Assembly: GCA_001792305.1 (NCBI GenBank) | Contig: MGGH01000029.1 | Location: forward strand, 1-32,543 | From: Candidatus Woesebacteria bacterium RIFCSPHIGHO2_01_FULL_39_23 | Lineage (GTDB): Bacteria > Patescibacteriota > Microgenomatia > UBA8517 | Direction of reading: 5' to 3' | DNA: 32,543 nucleotides | Shown: one piece after another, positions 14,947 to 21,426 of the stretch | Layout of the letters: each line of letters starts with the position of its first letter | Numbering within the stretch: the first letter of the stretch is position 1 | The notes under the pieces: model-generated | What the model was told of the DNA's origin: nothing | What the model saw: the letters and a program-made list of their open reading frames with translations, nothing else | Database searches by the model: none | Program-made: the position numbers and the translations under genes

Positions 14947-15120
14947 ATGGCTAAAAAGGGTGCCAGGGAAATTGTTGCTTTAGTCTGTTCTGTCTGTAAA
15001 AACCAGAATTATATTACCGAACGCAACAAAATTAATATGGAAAAGAAATTAGAAACTAAAAAATACTGCAAGCATTGCAGAAAAGTCCAGCTTCACAAAG
15101 AAACGACCAAGCTAAAATAA
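14947..15120 (+). CDS. rpmG: 50S ribosomal protein L33 (bL33), zinc-binding form
   Basis: L33 is a small protein of the large ribosomal subunit. The 57-residue product starts MAKKGAREIVALVCSVC and ends KYCKHCRKVQLHKETTKLK. Two CxxC pairs (CSVC, CKHC) form the zinc ribbon. In many bacteria rpmG sits just before secE; here it is about 15 kb from secE and is followed by a small HTH gene and a decayed L33 copy. The start is supported by a promoter whose -10 box ends 9 nt upstream. Confidence 0.95.
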   Translation: MAKKGAREIVALVCSVCKNQNYITERNKINMEKKLETKKYCKHCRKVQLHKETTKLK

Positions 15121-15136
15121 ACACTAAAAATCACTT

Positions 15137-15424
15137 ATGGCAAGAATTGAGCTTGAATTAGATGAAAGTTTGGCAAATTATCTTACACCCGCCCAAATGC
15201 AGGTATTGGATCTAAGGGTTAAAGGTAATACACTGGTTAAGGTTGCTGAAGTTTTGGGTAAGTCTCGTAATACTGTCAAAAGCCAATTGTATGGAACAGA
15301 CGACGATCCGGGAATATTTGGTAGAGCAGAGGAAATTTTGGGGGAAAGGCCCCATAACGAAACTCATCTTGTAGTCAACTTTTTATTGAGAGGATTTTTA
15401 AGATTTACAGAAGAAAACCAGTGA
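15137..15424 (+). CDS. Small LuxR/sigma-type helix-turn-helix protein
   Basis: The 95-residue protein contains LTPAQMQVLDLRVKGNTLVKVAEVLGKSRNTVKSQLYG (residues about 16-53, cited here in parts: LTPAQMQVLDLR, then VAEVLGKSRNTVKSQLYG), the pattern of a LuxR C-terminal or sigma-70 region 4 DNA-binding helix-turn-helix. There is no receiver or sensor domain. The remaining part (RAEEILGERPHNETHLVVNFLLRG) may mediate dimerisation. It starts 16 nt after rpmG, so the two are probably co-transcribed. Whether it regulates ribosomal genes is not known. Confidence 0.75.
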   Translation: MARIELELDESLANYLTPAQMQVLDLRVKGNTLVKVAEVLGKSRNTVKSQLYGTDDDPGIFGRAEEILGERPHNETHLVVNFLLRGFLRFTEENQ

Positions 15425-15425
15425 A

Positions 15426-15584
15426 ATTAAGGTACGACTTGCAACTAAAAGTTTATGAACGAATATTATTTCCAAAAAGACAAAAGTGTTCCAAGATGTT
15501 ATTGAAGGAAAATTATCTTTGAGGAAGTACTGTAAACATTGCAAAAAATATCAACTACATAAAGAAACCACTAAATTAAAATAA
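15426..15584 (+). pseudogene. Decayed second L33 (rpmG) gene
   Basis: Translating the frame from 15426 gives KVRLATKSL, a TGA stop (15456-15458), then TNIISKKTK, and finally LRKYCKHCKKYQLHKETTKLK. The tail is nearly identical to that of rpmG at 14947, but the rest resembles a different L33 subtype (KVRLxCxECKSxNY). The first cysteine pair is missing, apparently by a small deletion, while the second pair remains. No intact start is evident. It is best read as a paralogue losing function. Confidence 0.75.
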
Positions 15585-15664
15585 TCTAATAAAACCAATA
15601 ATTTAGTAATGTCGGTAGCTTTTGGTATTTGTCTGAATTAAAGGATTATTGAATAATTGAGTTA

Positions 15665-16984
15665 GTGAATAACCTATTGTCCAAAGATAACCTAACTGTC
15701 TTTACAACCGCTCCGACTGGCCTCGGGCACATCCGTGTAATGGACGCCCTCCGAGACGGCTTACCAGACAACATAAATGTGGAAGAGTTGGGTATTAAAA
15801 ATATCAATGCAGCAAAAATTCACAGGCTTGGAAGCATACTACCCGTCTTACAAAAAATCACGGAGTTTTATCAGACTAATCCTTTAGTTGAAAAAATCGT
15901 AGCTGGAATATTTAAAACTTATCACCACATACATAGCAGAGAAATAGTCAATAAATTAAAAGGGTTAAGAAAAAAATATCCAGATACTAAAAAGTGGTTA
16001 ATCGTTTCTACTCATTTTGCCTTTGCTCACGAAATCGAATACGTTAAACACAAACTCGAAAAACAGTTAAACTTACAAATATTTTTATTTGTAGTAATGA
16101 CTGATGACTCCCCACAGAGAGTCTGGGTAATAAACAATGCTGACATCATTTTCTCCCCCAGCGAAAAGACTTCACTGACAATTCATTCCATGCTCAATAG
16201 CGAGTCTCAGACAAAAGTTGTCACCATTTCGTTTCCGGTTTCCCCAAGACTTACCCAAAAACTGGACAAAAACGAGTTTGACCGGCTTTCGAAGCAATTT
16301 GAACCAAGTAGTAGTGAACCACTTCACATCGAGATCCCAATAAGCGGCGCGGCAGTTCAGTTAAATTTTTTGTCTAAATTAATCGAAGCACTTCGAAACG
16401 AGAATTATAAATTCACTGTAGTTGGGCAAGATTCTATTTACACTAAAATGTTTTTTGGAAAACTCAGAAACAACCCGAATGTCCAGCTTGCAATTGGCGC
16501 AAATGCAAAGCAAACCGTCAACTATTATGAATCGCTTTTTTATCAACCATTTCGCCCGGGTGTGGAAATTACCAAGCCGTCCGAACAGGCCTTTAAATCA
16601 ATTCTTAAACCAACAGAGCGGGGTGGTGTTATTCTGCTTCTCACAAACCCCGTTGGGCGCCAAGAGAAAGACAATTTAAATTTTTTATTAAGACATGACC
16701 TTGTCCCCGACCAAAAACATCAAGAAAAACTTTTTTCTATATTGCTAACTAACCATATACTAACTAACAACGAGCTGTCGTATTGGACTTACCGCGCTAG
16801 TCATTGGAGAGGTATTAGACTGCCAAATGACCCGGCAGACGCGGCACGATACATCATTAATCTCAAGAAAAGTGGAATACTTTTATCTATGCTTTCGTAC
16901 GTTTCCCATAAGAAAAAGGAATTAACAAGTGACGGAGTAAAACAAATTTGGCAAGAAATTGACGCTTTTTTGGGTAAATTTTGA
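15665..16984 (+). CDS. GT-B glycosyltransferase, MGDG-synthase/MurG-like
   Basis: The 439-residue protein begins TVFTTAPTGLGHIRVMDALRDGL, the glycine-rich N-terminal loop and 'GHxRxxxAL' pattern of the monogalactosyldiacylglycerol synthase and diacylglycerol glucosyltransferase group. VVMTDDSPQRVWVINNADIIFSPSEKT near residue 140-170 is also typical of that N-domain (cited in parts: VVMTDDSPQRVW). The C-domain is more divergent but includes PGVEITKPSEQAFKSI near 300, where these enzymes bind the nucleotide sugar. A lipid or wall precursor is the likely acceptor. The start shown is a GTG; no Shine-Dalgarno site is visible. Its end overlaps the next, opposite gene by 98 nt. Confidence 0.7.
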   Translation: MNNLLSKDNLTVFTTAPTGLGHIRVMDALRDGLPDNINVEELGIKNINAAKIHRLGSILPVLQKITEFYQTNPLVEKIVAGIFKTYHHIHSREIVNKLKGLRKKYPDTKKWLIVSTHFAFAHEIEYVKHKLEKQLNLQIFLFVVMTDDSPQRVWVINNADIIFSPSEKTSLTIHSMLNSESQTKVVTISFPVSPRLTQKLDKNEFDRLSKQFEPSSSEPLHIEIPISGAAVQLNFLSKLIEALRNENYKFTVVGQDSIYTKMFFGKLRNNPNVQLAIGANAKQTVNYYESLFYQPFRPGVEITKPSEQAFKSILKPTERGGVILLLTNPVGRQEKDNLNFLLRHDLVPDQKHQEKLFSILLTNHILTNNELSYWTYRASHWRGIRLPNDPADAARYIINLKKSGILLSMLSYVSHKKKELTSDGVKQIWQEIDAFLGKF

Positions 16985-17249
16985 AATAAAGGACTGCTTC
17001 GACAAAGCCAAAAAGTGCCAAGTAAAGGCCAAGTCCTAAACAAAAACGCAGCAGTGAACTTGAAGAAATTTGCAAAACAAACAATAACACTCCAGTTGTA
17101 ATTTGAAAAACTGCTATTTTCATAATCAGATGAAAATATCCTTTATATCTCTCCTTTGCCCCCTTAAGAACTGTTCGTACGGCCAAAGCAAGAATTGTAA
17201 AAGATATTAAAGCTCCAAAGATGTGAAGAATTAATACTAATTGGTACAT
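16887..17249 (-). CDS. Four-helix membrane protein, unknown function
   Basis: The 120-residue protein has four hydrophobic helices (about 5-25, 44-62, 66-88 and a weaker one at the C-terminus) separated by short basic loops. It starts YQLVLILHIFGALISFTILALAV, where a His within helix 1 recalls small haem- or copper-associated membrane proteins, but no family can be named. Its last 98 nt overlap the 3' end of the glycosyltransferase gene on the other strand. A weak TGTGATACC element lies 8 nt before the ATG. Confidence 0.6.
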   Translation of the reverse strand: MYQLVLILHIFGALISFTILALAVRTVLKGAKERYKGYFHLIMKIAVFQITTGVLLFVLQISSSSLLRFCLGLGLYLALFGFVEAVLYFKIYPKKRQFLAKFVLLRHLLIPFSYGKRTKA

Positions 17250-17314
17250 AAAATCAGGGTATCACAATCAACAATTAGAAAACAGTTTTAAAAAGAGTTA
17301 AAATATAAAACGTT

Positions 17315-17388
17315 AGGGGCGTCGTTCAGTGGTAGGACCCGGGTCTCCAAAACCCGTGACGGGGGTTCGATTCCCTCCGCCCCTGCCA
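17315..17388 (+). tRNA. tRNA-Trp (CCA anticodon)
   Basis: Acceptor arms AGGGGCG and CGCCCCT pair perfectly. The anticodon stem CGGGT/ACCCG encloses CTCCAAA (anticodon CCA), and the T arm is GGGGG-TTCGATT-CCCTC. The discriminator is G and the 3' CCA is encoded, unlike the three other tRNAs in the window. A CCA anticodon reads UGG only, in keeping with UGA being a stop here. Confidence 0.95.
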
Positions 17389-17412
17389 CTTCGTTCGCGA
17401 ACGACGTGATTT

Positions 17413-17439
17413 AATTTAGTCCAAATTACCCCCACCACC
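17413..17439 (+). repeat. Upstream repeat U, copy 1
   Basis: A 27-nt sequence beginning AATTTAGTCCAAATTACCC lies upstream of the methyltransferase gene. Copy 2 at 18842-18868 differs at one base and lies upstream of the M23 peptidase gene. Both are preceded by CGTGA and followed by TGATACAAT promoters. Confidence 0.75.
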
Positions 17440-17483
17440 CCCACTTTCTAACTTCGTCCACCTCAACGAAAACACTCCTATTT

Positions 17484-17492
17484 TGATACAAT
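17484..17492 (+). promoter_or_regulatory. Extended -10 promoter of the methyltransferase gene, leaderless
   Basis: TGATACAAT ends 6 nt before the ATG at 17499, placing the transcript start at the start codon. The identical nonamer drives the M23 peptidase gene. Confidence 0.65.
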
Positions 17493-17498
17493 TCAAAT

Positions 17499-18044
17499 AT
17501 GAACATAAGAGAGTGGATAGCAGACAATATCGGGTATAAGTTCGGTGGTTGTGCCTATGCTAAAACTCACGATAGAATCTTCAACCCAATCCAAAAGTTA
17601 ATCCCGAAAGATTTCTTGGGAAGAAAGGTTTCTGATTTAGGTTGCGGTGATTGTAGTAACACCCTTCGAATAAAGAAACTATTTCAAGTTAAAGATATTG
17701 TCGGATTTGAAAGAAATCCATATTTGATACAGAGAGCAAGAAATAAAGGACTAAAAGTTAAAAAACTCGACCTGAACGACTCTATACCAAAAGGTGAACT
17801 CGCTACTTTTTCATTCGCTTTACATCACATTAAAGATAAAGTGAATATGTTGCAGCAGGTCAAAAGAAACTTCAAGTATATTTTTTTAATTGAACCGATG
17901 AAAGACCTATACCACGCCCTGTTTGATGCAGGCTACCCACTCTCTGAAAAAGACTGGATTAAAGTATTTGACGAAGCATTGGGTGAATATCAATTGCACA
18001 AACAAGGCAATAATTTAATTGTATTTTATCGTTCAAAATCTTAG
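17499..18044 (+). CDS. Class I SAM-dependent methyltransferase
   Basis: The 181-residue protein has the Rossmann methyltransferase motif I as KVSDLGCGDCSNTLRI (about 43-58), an acidic residue after the second strand (IVGFERNP), and FSFALHHIKDKVNMLQQV as the motif IV/post-IV region. It then has IFLIEPM in the following strand. It resembles small methyltransferases acting on small molecules or lipids, but the substrate cannot be told. The N-terminal ~40 residues (YKFGGCAYAKTHDRIF) carry no known domain. A leaderless promoter sits upstream. The gene is flanked by the U repeat before and the D repeat after. Confidence 0.8.
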   Translation: MNIREWIADNIGYKFGGCAYAKTHDRIFNPIQKLIPKDFLGRKVSDLGCGDCSNTLRIKKLFQVKDIVGFERNPYLIQRARNKGLKVKKLDLNDSIPKGELATFSFALHHIKDKVNMLQQVKRNFKYIFLIEPMKDLYHALFDAGYPLSEKDWIKVFDEALGEYQLHKQGNNLIVFYRSKS

Positions 18045-18070
18045 GAAGTAGTAGCAAAAGCTGGACCATA

Positions 18071-18120
18071 CCGGGCATTTTGAGTAATATAGGTTCGAAC
18101 GTCGTCCATCAGGTGCTGCT
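18071..18120 (+). repeat. Downstream repeat D, copy 1
   Basis: The conserved core is GGTTCGAACGTCGTCCATC, which includes the palindrome GTTCGAAC. Copies follow at 19396-19427 and 19746-19795. Copies 1 and 3 also share about 20 nt upstream of the core (ATTTTGrG..ATATA). Each copy lies just after a plus-strand gene. Confidence 0.75.
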
Positions 18121-18172
18121 ACATTAAGTTTATCTGAACGTACCATAAGGTGCTGCAAGACACTTTCGGAAC

Positions 18173-18448
18173 TCATTTGTTGGAATAAAGTTCCTTATGA
18201 GTACCCAATGCGACAAAGTAAGCAATTATTACTCCTCCTTCTTCCTTTTCTGTGTATATAGCCCTGTAATCATTTGTGACATCGATACTTCTAAAGCCCT
18301 GCCATTCTGCTCTTAGTGGATGATTATTCAGTTGGAACTCATATGGATTTTTACTGAAGATTATAATTCTCTGCTTGAAGCTCTTTCTAGTTCTTACGTT
18401 TACTTTTTTTAACGTGTCTATGAAATTGGGATCAAACCGTATTTTCAT
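18173..18448 (-). CDS. RelE/ParE-superfamily toxin
   Basis: Toxins of this fold cut mRNA on the ribosome or poison gyrase. The 91-residue basic protein begins KIRFDPNFIDTLKKVNVRTRKSFKQRI and contains HPLRAEWQGFRSIDVTNDYRAIY near the centre (in parts: LRAEWQGFRSIDV), the typical RelE/YafQ core with the 'G..R..DYRvIY' arrangement. The C-terminal HKELYSNK resembles the H..ly end of YafQ-type toxins. Its start overlaps the antitoxin stop by 4 nt, as is usual for toxin-antitoxin operons. RNA cleavage is likely but specificity is unknown. Confidence 0.85.
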   Translation of the reverse strand: MKIRFDPNFIDTLKKVNVRTRKSFKQRIIIFSKNPYEFQLNNHPLRAEWQGFRSIDVTNDYRAIYTEKEEGGVIIAYFVALGTHKELYSNK

Positions 18449-18726
18449 ACCCTATGTTTTTCAAGCCACTTAACAGCTTCTTCCCCGGTTTTAAAAGCTG
18501 GTGAAGTTTTGCCCTTTTTATAATTCTCTTCTGCCCTCTTGATTACAGATTTAAGATACTCGCTCGGAACTTCCCCTAGATCAAATTCCACTTTCCTAGT
18601 TCTCACAAGTTGTTTAAGATATGCGTTCAAAAGAGAACTAAGGCTAACACCGATTTCTTTGGCTACTTGCTGAGCCATTTTTTTCACTTCTGGCTCTGTT
18701 TTTGTAATAATTACCGCTGTATTCAT
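18445..18726 (-). CDS. RelB/DinJ-like ribbon-helix-helix antitoxin
   Basis: The 93-residue protein starts NTAVIITKTEPEVKKMAQQVAKEIGVSLSSLLNAYL, the arrangement of a ribbon-helix-helix DNA-binding domain: a beta strand with T-x-T followed by two helices. The C-terminal part (KTSPAFKTGEEAVKWLEKHR) is charged and would wrap the toxin. It is first in the operon and should repress it. A consensus promoter (TTGACA-17-TATACT) lies immediately upstream, with the ATG 8 nt after the -10 box. Confidence 0.85.
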   Translation of the reverse strand: MNTAVIITKTEPEVKKMAQQVAKEIGVSLSSLLNAYLKQLVRTRKVEFDLGEVPSEYLKSVIKRAEENYKKGKTSPAFKTGEEAVKWLEKHRV

Positions 18727-18734
18727 ATATCTAA

Positions 18735-18763
18735 AGTATATATATTGGCTATATTATTGTCAA
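18735..18763 (-). promoter_or_regulatory. Consensus promoter of the RelBE-like operon
   Basis: On the minus strand TTGACA (18763-18758) and TATACT (18740-18735) are separated by exactly 17 bp. This is the best match to a sigma-70 consensus in the window. TATA-rich inverted repeats overlapping it could be the antitoxin operator. Confidence 0.75.
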
Positions 18764-18841
18764 GAAGAGTATCTTGACTGATCTAAAGTTTACTTTTTTG
18801 TCCTCCTCGTCAAACTGCAACCTTTAATCAAATTTGCGTGA

Positions 18842-18868
18842 AATTTAGTCCAAATTACCCTCACCACC
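18842..18868 (+). repeat. Upstream repeat U, copy 2
   Basis: It matches copy 1 (17413-17439) at 26 of 27 positions. It lies 18 nt before the TGATACAAT element of the M23 gene, whereas copy 1 lies about 47 nt before its TACAAT box, so it is not a fixed-distance promoter part. Confidence 0.75.
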
Positions 18869-18883
18869 TCTCATTCCTTCAAA

Positions 18884-18892
18884 TGATACAAT
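18884..18892 (+). promoter_or_regulatory. Extended -10 promoter of the M23 peptidase gene
   Basis: TGATACAAT ends 9 nt before ATG 18902 and 3 nt before an in-frame GTG at 18896. A start 7 nt after the box would lie past the GTG, so ATG 18902 is preferred. Confidence 0.6.
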
Positions 18893-18901
18893 ACAGTGAT
18901 T

Positions 18902-19396
18902 ATGGCTACAGAAATCCTAAAAAGTATTGCAGTCCTGTTAAAAAAGCAAAAAGATTTAGCAGAAAGTAGTAATTTTTACAGCTTACCTTTTCCTGAAAAT
19001 ACCAATGTGGGACACATAGTCATCGATAGTCCTGCTCACACTGGAAATCTCCGAGGTGCGATTGATTTTCAAGTCGAAGTTGGAACTACTATCAGAGTCC
19101 CCCTAAAGGGTACTGTAGTTGCAGTCGCGGACAAGTACGACCAACACGGACAAACAGAAAAATTTGCCAATTTCTTGAACGAGATAGTTGTCAAACACGA
19201 TGAAAGTGAATTTTCCCAAGTAGCACATTTAGCCAAGGGTAGTGCTCTCGTAAAGCCTGGAGATGAAGTTATTCAAGGACAAACTTTAGCTCGAACTGGA
19301 TTATCAGGCTGGATGACAACACCCCACCTACATTTTTTCGTTTTTACTTATGTTAACGGCGAGATTAAAGGCTTAAAAGTAAAATTTCGAATGTAA
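18902..19396 (+). CDS. M23-family (LytM-type) peptidase-like protein, no signal peptide
   Basis: M23 peptidases are zinc enzymes that cut peptidoglycan cross-bridges. The 164-residue protein has SPAHTGNLRGAIDFQVEVGTTIRVP (first His and the Asp of AIDF), a GTVVAV strand, VVKHDESEFSQVAHLAKGSALVKPGDEVIQGQ (in parts: VAHLAKGSALVKPGDEV), and TTPHLHF with the HxH motif. All expected metal and catalytic positions are present, using the spaced H-x(8)-D variant. No signal peptide or membrane anchor is seen, so it may act inside the cell, be exported another way, or act on another substrate. It is flanked by the U and D repeats. Confidence 0.8.
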   Translation: MATEILKSIAVLLKKQKDLAESSNFYSLPFPENTNVGHIVIDSPAHTGNLRGAIDFQVEVGTTIRVPLKGTVVAVADKYDQHGQTEKFANFLNEIVVKHDESEFSQVAHLAKGSALVKPGDEVIQGQTLARTGLSGWMTTPHLHFFVFTYVNGEIKGLKVKFRM

Positions 19397-19427
19397 TAGG
19401 TTCGAACGTCGTCCATCAGGAGCTGCT
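19396..19427 (+). repeat. Downstream repeat D, copy 2
   Basis: It begins at the last base of the M23 gene's stop codon and matches copy 1 over 32 nt with a single mismatch (AGGAGCTGCT for AGGTGCTGCT). Confidence 0.75.
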
Positions 19428-19466
19428 GATGCTGTTTGATTTATTGAAAATCTTTTTAGCATATTA

Positions 19467-19472
19467 TATATT
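19467..19472 (+). promoter_or_regulatory. -10 box of the coiled-coil gene, leaderless
   Basis: TATATT ends 6 nt before the ATG at 19479. Confidence 0.5.
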
Positions 19473-19478
19473 TCAGTT

Positions 19479-19697
19479 ATGCTTTCAAAATCCGACCTTC
19501 AACAAATAACCAAGGCTTTCAAGACTGAAAATGAGGTTTTGAGGAATGAATTAAAATCCGAAATGAGAAAAGGGTTTGATAAACTAGACAAGAAACTTGA
19601 GTATGCAATTAATTTTTTAGATAGAGATTATATAAAACTTCTTAAAAGAATAGACCGGATTGAAAAGCACCTAGGATTAGAACCTCTCTTTCCCTAG
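19479..19697 (+). CDS. Short coiled-coil protein, unknown function
   Basis: The 72-residue product is highly charged. Heptad-like spacing of Leu/Ile/Phe runs from about residue 18 to 65 (VLRNELKSEMRKGFDKLDKK, then YIKLLKRIDRIEKHLGL), so it should form a helical coiled coil. It resembles the small 'DUF-like' helical proteins common beside mobile genes, but no family can be named. The promoter is leaderless. It lies between D repeat copies 2 and 3. Confidence 0.6.
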   Translation: MLSKSDLQQITKAFKTENEVLRNELKSEMRKGFDKLDKKLEYAINFLDRDYIKLLKRIDRIEKHLGLEPLFP

Positions 19698-19745
19698 ATT
19701 AACCAAAAAATTCAGCAAAAATTTGTTTTACTTCTTCAGGAAAAA

Positions 19746-19795
19746 CCAGGTATTTTGGGCTATATAAGGTTTGAACGTCGTCCATCTGGTGTGCA
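19746..19795 (+). repeat. Downstream repeat D, copy 3
   Basis: It carries the core with GGTTTGAACGTCGTCCATC (one transition from copies 1 and 2) and shares the extra 5' part with copy 1. It lies between the coiled-coil gene and the next anchored-protein gene. Confidence 0.7.
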
Positions 19796-19812
19796 CTATA
19801 ACCTCATTATGT

Positions 19813-19818
19813 TATAGT
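19813..19818 (+). promoter_or_regulatory. -10 box of the 19825 gene, leaderless
   Basis: TATAGT ends 6 nt before the ATG at 19825. Confidence 0.5.
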
Positions 19819-19824
19819 TAAACT

Positions 19825-20532
19825 ATGGATAACACTTCAACACAACAAATCCCAACTGACAACACATTAGTATCAAAAGACACCAATAAAAAAATATTAA
19901 AAAAACAGAAAATTGTCATTCTTGTGCTTACAGTTACCGCAATAATAACATTGATTTTTTCTATATATCTTCTATACCGCAATAACATTCTTAATAAACA
20001 AGTAAACGAATTGATGAAATCTCCTACAACTGGGGCTAGTGATAACAAAGTCGGTGATGTTAGTTCATTGACCCCTACCCCCAATAAACTAAACAATACC
20101 GATTCTCAAGATAGAAATTTAACACATAAACAAGTAGATTCTTGTTCTACTGATGGATGTCTCTTTGTTAAAGAGGATACTCCTGAGGGGTTTGCAAAAA
20201 TACAAGGTTACTTTTTTGAATATGAAGCGGATGATTGGGGCACACTTACGACTTGTACTGGTTTAGTTGTAACAGGAGGTAATGAGACACTGATTGCGCA
20301 TTTTAATGATTGGATAGAAAACGGAAATAACTTAAATAAGTATATTGATGAAAAACTGGTTGTAAACATCTATACAGAAAGTCTCGATAAAAGTACACAA
20401 AATCTAATTATATCTTCTACCATCAACAATCAAGTTGAATTAGGTGTTGTCAGAATAACTCCAGTGGGCAGGGGGGCTTCCACTTGCAGCAATGTAATCG
20501 ATATAGTTTCTGCTAAACCAGTTCCTAACTAA
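19825..20532 (+). CDS. Membrane-anchored extracytoplasmic protein, unknown function
   Basis: The 235-residue protein has a cytoplasmic head of about 28 residues rich in Thr and Lys, one membrane helix (IVILVLTVTAIITLIFSIYL, about 29-49), a Ser/Thr/Asn-rich linker, and a C-terminal domain from about 105 with four cysteines (DSCSTDGCLF, TTCTGLV, STCSNVI). The C-domain has alternating hydrophobic strands (KLVVNIYTE, LGVVRITPVG), suggesting a beta-sandwich outside the cell. No named family was recognised. Its promoter is leaderless. Confidence 0.65.
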   Translation: MDNTSTQQIPTDNTLVSKDTNKKILKKQKIVILVLTVTAIITLIFSIYLLYRNNILNKQVNELMKSPTTGASDNKVGDVSSLTPTPNKLNNTDSQDRNLTHKQVDSCSTDGCLFVKEDTPEGFAKIQGYFFEYEADDWGTLTTCTGLVVTGGNETLIAHFNDWIENGNNLNKYIDEKLVVNIYTESLDKSTQNLIISSTINNQVELGVVRITPVGRGASTCSNVIDIVSAKPVPN

Positions 20533-20572
20533 ATCTACTAGCCTCTGCAGCGAAATCTAAATTAACCATTCA

Positions 20573-20581
20573 TGTTAAAAT
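20573..20581 (+). promoter_or_regulatory. Extended -10 of the 20589 gene, leaderless
   Basis: TGTTAAAAT ends 7 nt before the GTG at 20589. Confidence 0.45.
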
Positions 20582-20588
20582 ATTCATA

Positions 20589-20870
20589 GTGCAAATATAT
20601 AATTTACTTCGTAAAGAAATCTCCGTGCCAGCAACAGTTCTGTCTATTATTATACTATTCCTTATTGTTGGTTTTTTGGTATGGATGAATGTCACCAATG
20701 GTCATTATATGTATCTTGGATGTTGCGATAGTTGTGGGTATTACACCTTAGAAGACAAAAGTAATTTTAATGAAGAACAATGTCGGGTAGTAGACTGTGG
20801 CATTAGTAGAATTAACACACTCAAATGTAAGTTATTAACTACTCTTGCTGTAATCGATTTTAATAAATAA
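20589..20870 (+). CDS. Small single-pass, cysteine-rich membrane protein
   Basis: The 93-residue protein starts with GTG and has one strong membrane helix (VLSIIILFLIVGFLVWM, about 17-34). A short outer part follows with six cysteines (GCCDSCGYY, EQCRVVDC, LKCK), which could form disulphides or bind metal. No family was recognised. The GTG start is supported by an extended -10 box ending 7 nt upstream. A terminator hairpin follows at 20958. Confidence 0.55.
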   Translation: MQIYNLLRKEISVPATVLSIIILFLIVGFLVWMNVTNGHYMYLGCCDSCGYYTLEDKSNFNEEQCRVVDCGISRINTLKCKLLTTLAVIDFNK

Positions 20871-20957
20871 ACTCTCTTCTCAATTAGAATTTTTTCGTTA
20901 AAAAGCAAGCTGTTCAATGCAGAGCCATAAAACGTAGAAAGGGCATCAATTGGCGAC

Positions 20958-20985
20958 TGTGCGGTCGGGAAACCCCGCACATTTT
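20958..20985 (+). terminator. Intrinsic terminator-like hairpin
   Basis: TGTGCGG (20958-20964) pairs with CCGCACA (20975-20981), and TTTTCT follows. It lies about 90 nt after the 20589 gene and 10 nt from the end of the opposite gene. Confidence 0.6.
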
Positions 20986-20994
20986 CTGGTCACC

Positions 20995-21399
20995 CTAGAT
21001 AATTTTCCCTTTTTGGCCGTTGAAGGTAAATTCCTCGCCTTTCTTTTTTCCCGAAATTACGGATCCAAGTGGTGAATTTGAAGAAATTAATTTTACATCT
21101 CCTATGTCCTCTCCTCCGAACCCCTCGGGAACCAAACAAACCTTCAATGCTTTATCGCCGATTGATAATTCAACACATTTCCACTCACTGGAGGAAAAAT
21201 CGCTTATTATTATATCAAGTTTGATTAATTCTGACTCCAAAGCAACCGCAAGCCTTTCATTTTGACTCCTTGTGGTGTCACTATGCGATTCCATAGCAGT
21301 CGGTGCTTTGTCCCTAGCTTCTTTTGCTGCAGTTAAACCTTTGATTAGTTTTTCTCTCTTCTCAATTAATTTTTGCTTGAGCAGTTTATTAAAATCCAT
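20995..21399 (-). CDS. GreA/GreB C-terminal-domain-like protein with helical N-terminus
   Basis: GreA-type factors rescue stalled RNA polymerase, and related small proteins bind the polymerase channel. The 134-residue protein has an N-terminal charged helical region (about 1-65, KREKLIKGLTAAKEARDKAP) and a C-terminal beta domain ending SNSPLGSVISGKKKGEEFTF, which matches the GreA/Rnk C-terminal pattern 'SPlGraLlGkkvGDev'. The paired acidic residues of the GreA coiled-coil tip are not obvious, so cleavage-stimulating activity is uncertain. A TATAAT box lies 10 nt upstream and overlaps the promoter of the opposite gene. Confidence 0.65.
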   Translation of the reverse strand: MDFNKLLKQKLIEKREKLIKGLTAAKEARDKAPTAMESHSDTTRSQNERLAVALESELIKLDIIISDFSSSEWKCVELSIGDKALKVCLVPEGFGGEDIGDVKLISSNSPLGSVISGKKKGEEFTFNGQKGKII

Positions 21400-21409
21400 A
21401 CTTGAAAGT

Positions 21410-21419
21410 ATTATATAAT
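21410..21419. promoter_or_regulatory. Overlapping divergent -10 boxes
   Basis: ATTATATAAT reads as TATAAT on both strands: plus 21414-21419 (7 nt before the GTG at 21427) and minus 21415-21410 (10 nt before the ATG at 21399). The two promoters cannot be occupied at once. Confidence 0.6.
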
Positions 21420-21426
21420 TAATCTT

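Noticed and set aside
15456-15458. TGA in the second L33 copy and in the hicB relic taken as recoded glycine
   Set aside because: TGA ends several intact genes here (PBP2, def), so UGA is a stop in this genome.
18902-19396. M23 protein thought to lack its first zinc-binding histidine
   Set aside because: The spaced H-x(8)-D variant places the His in AHTG, so the metal site is complete.
17413-19795. Repeats U and D interpreted as integron attC sites
   Set aside because: The attC core motifs (RYYYAAC and GTTRRRY) and their imperfect hairpin are absent, and no integron integrase is seen.
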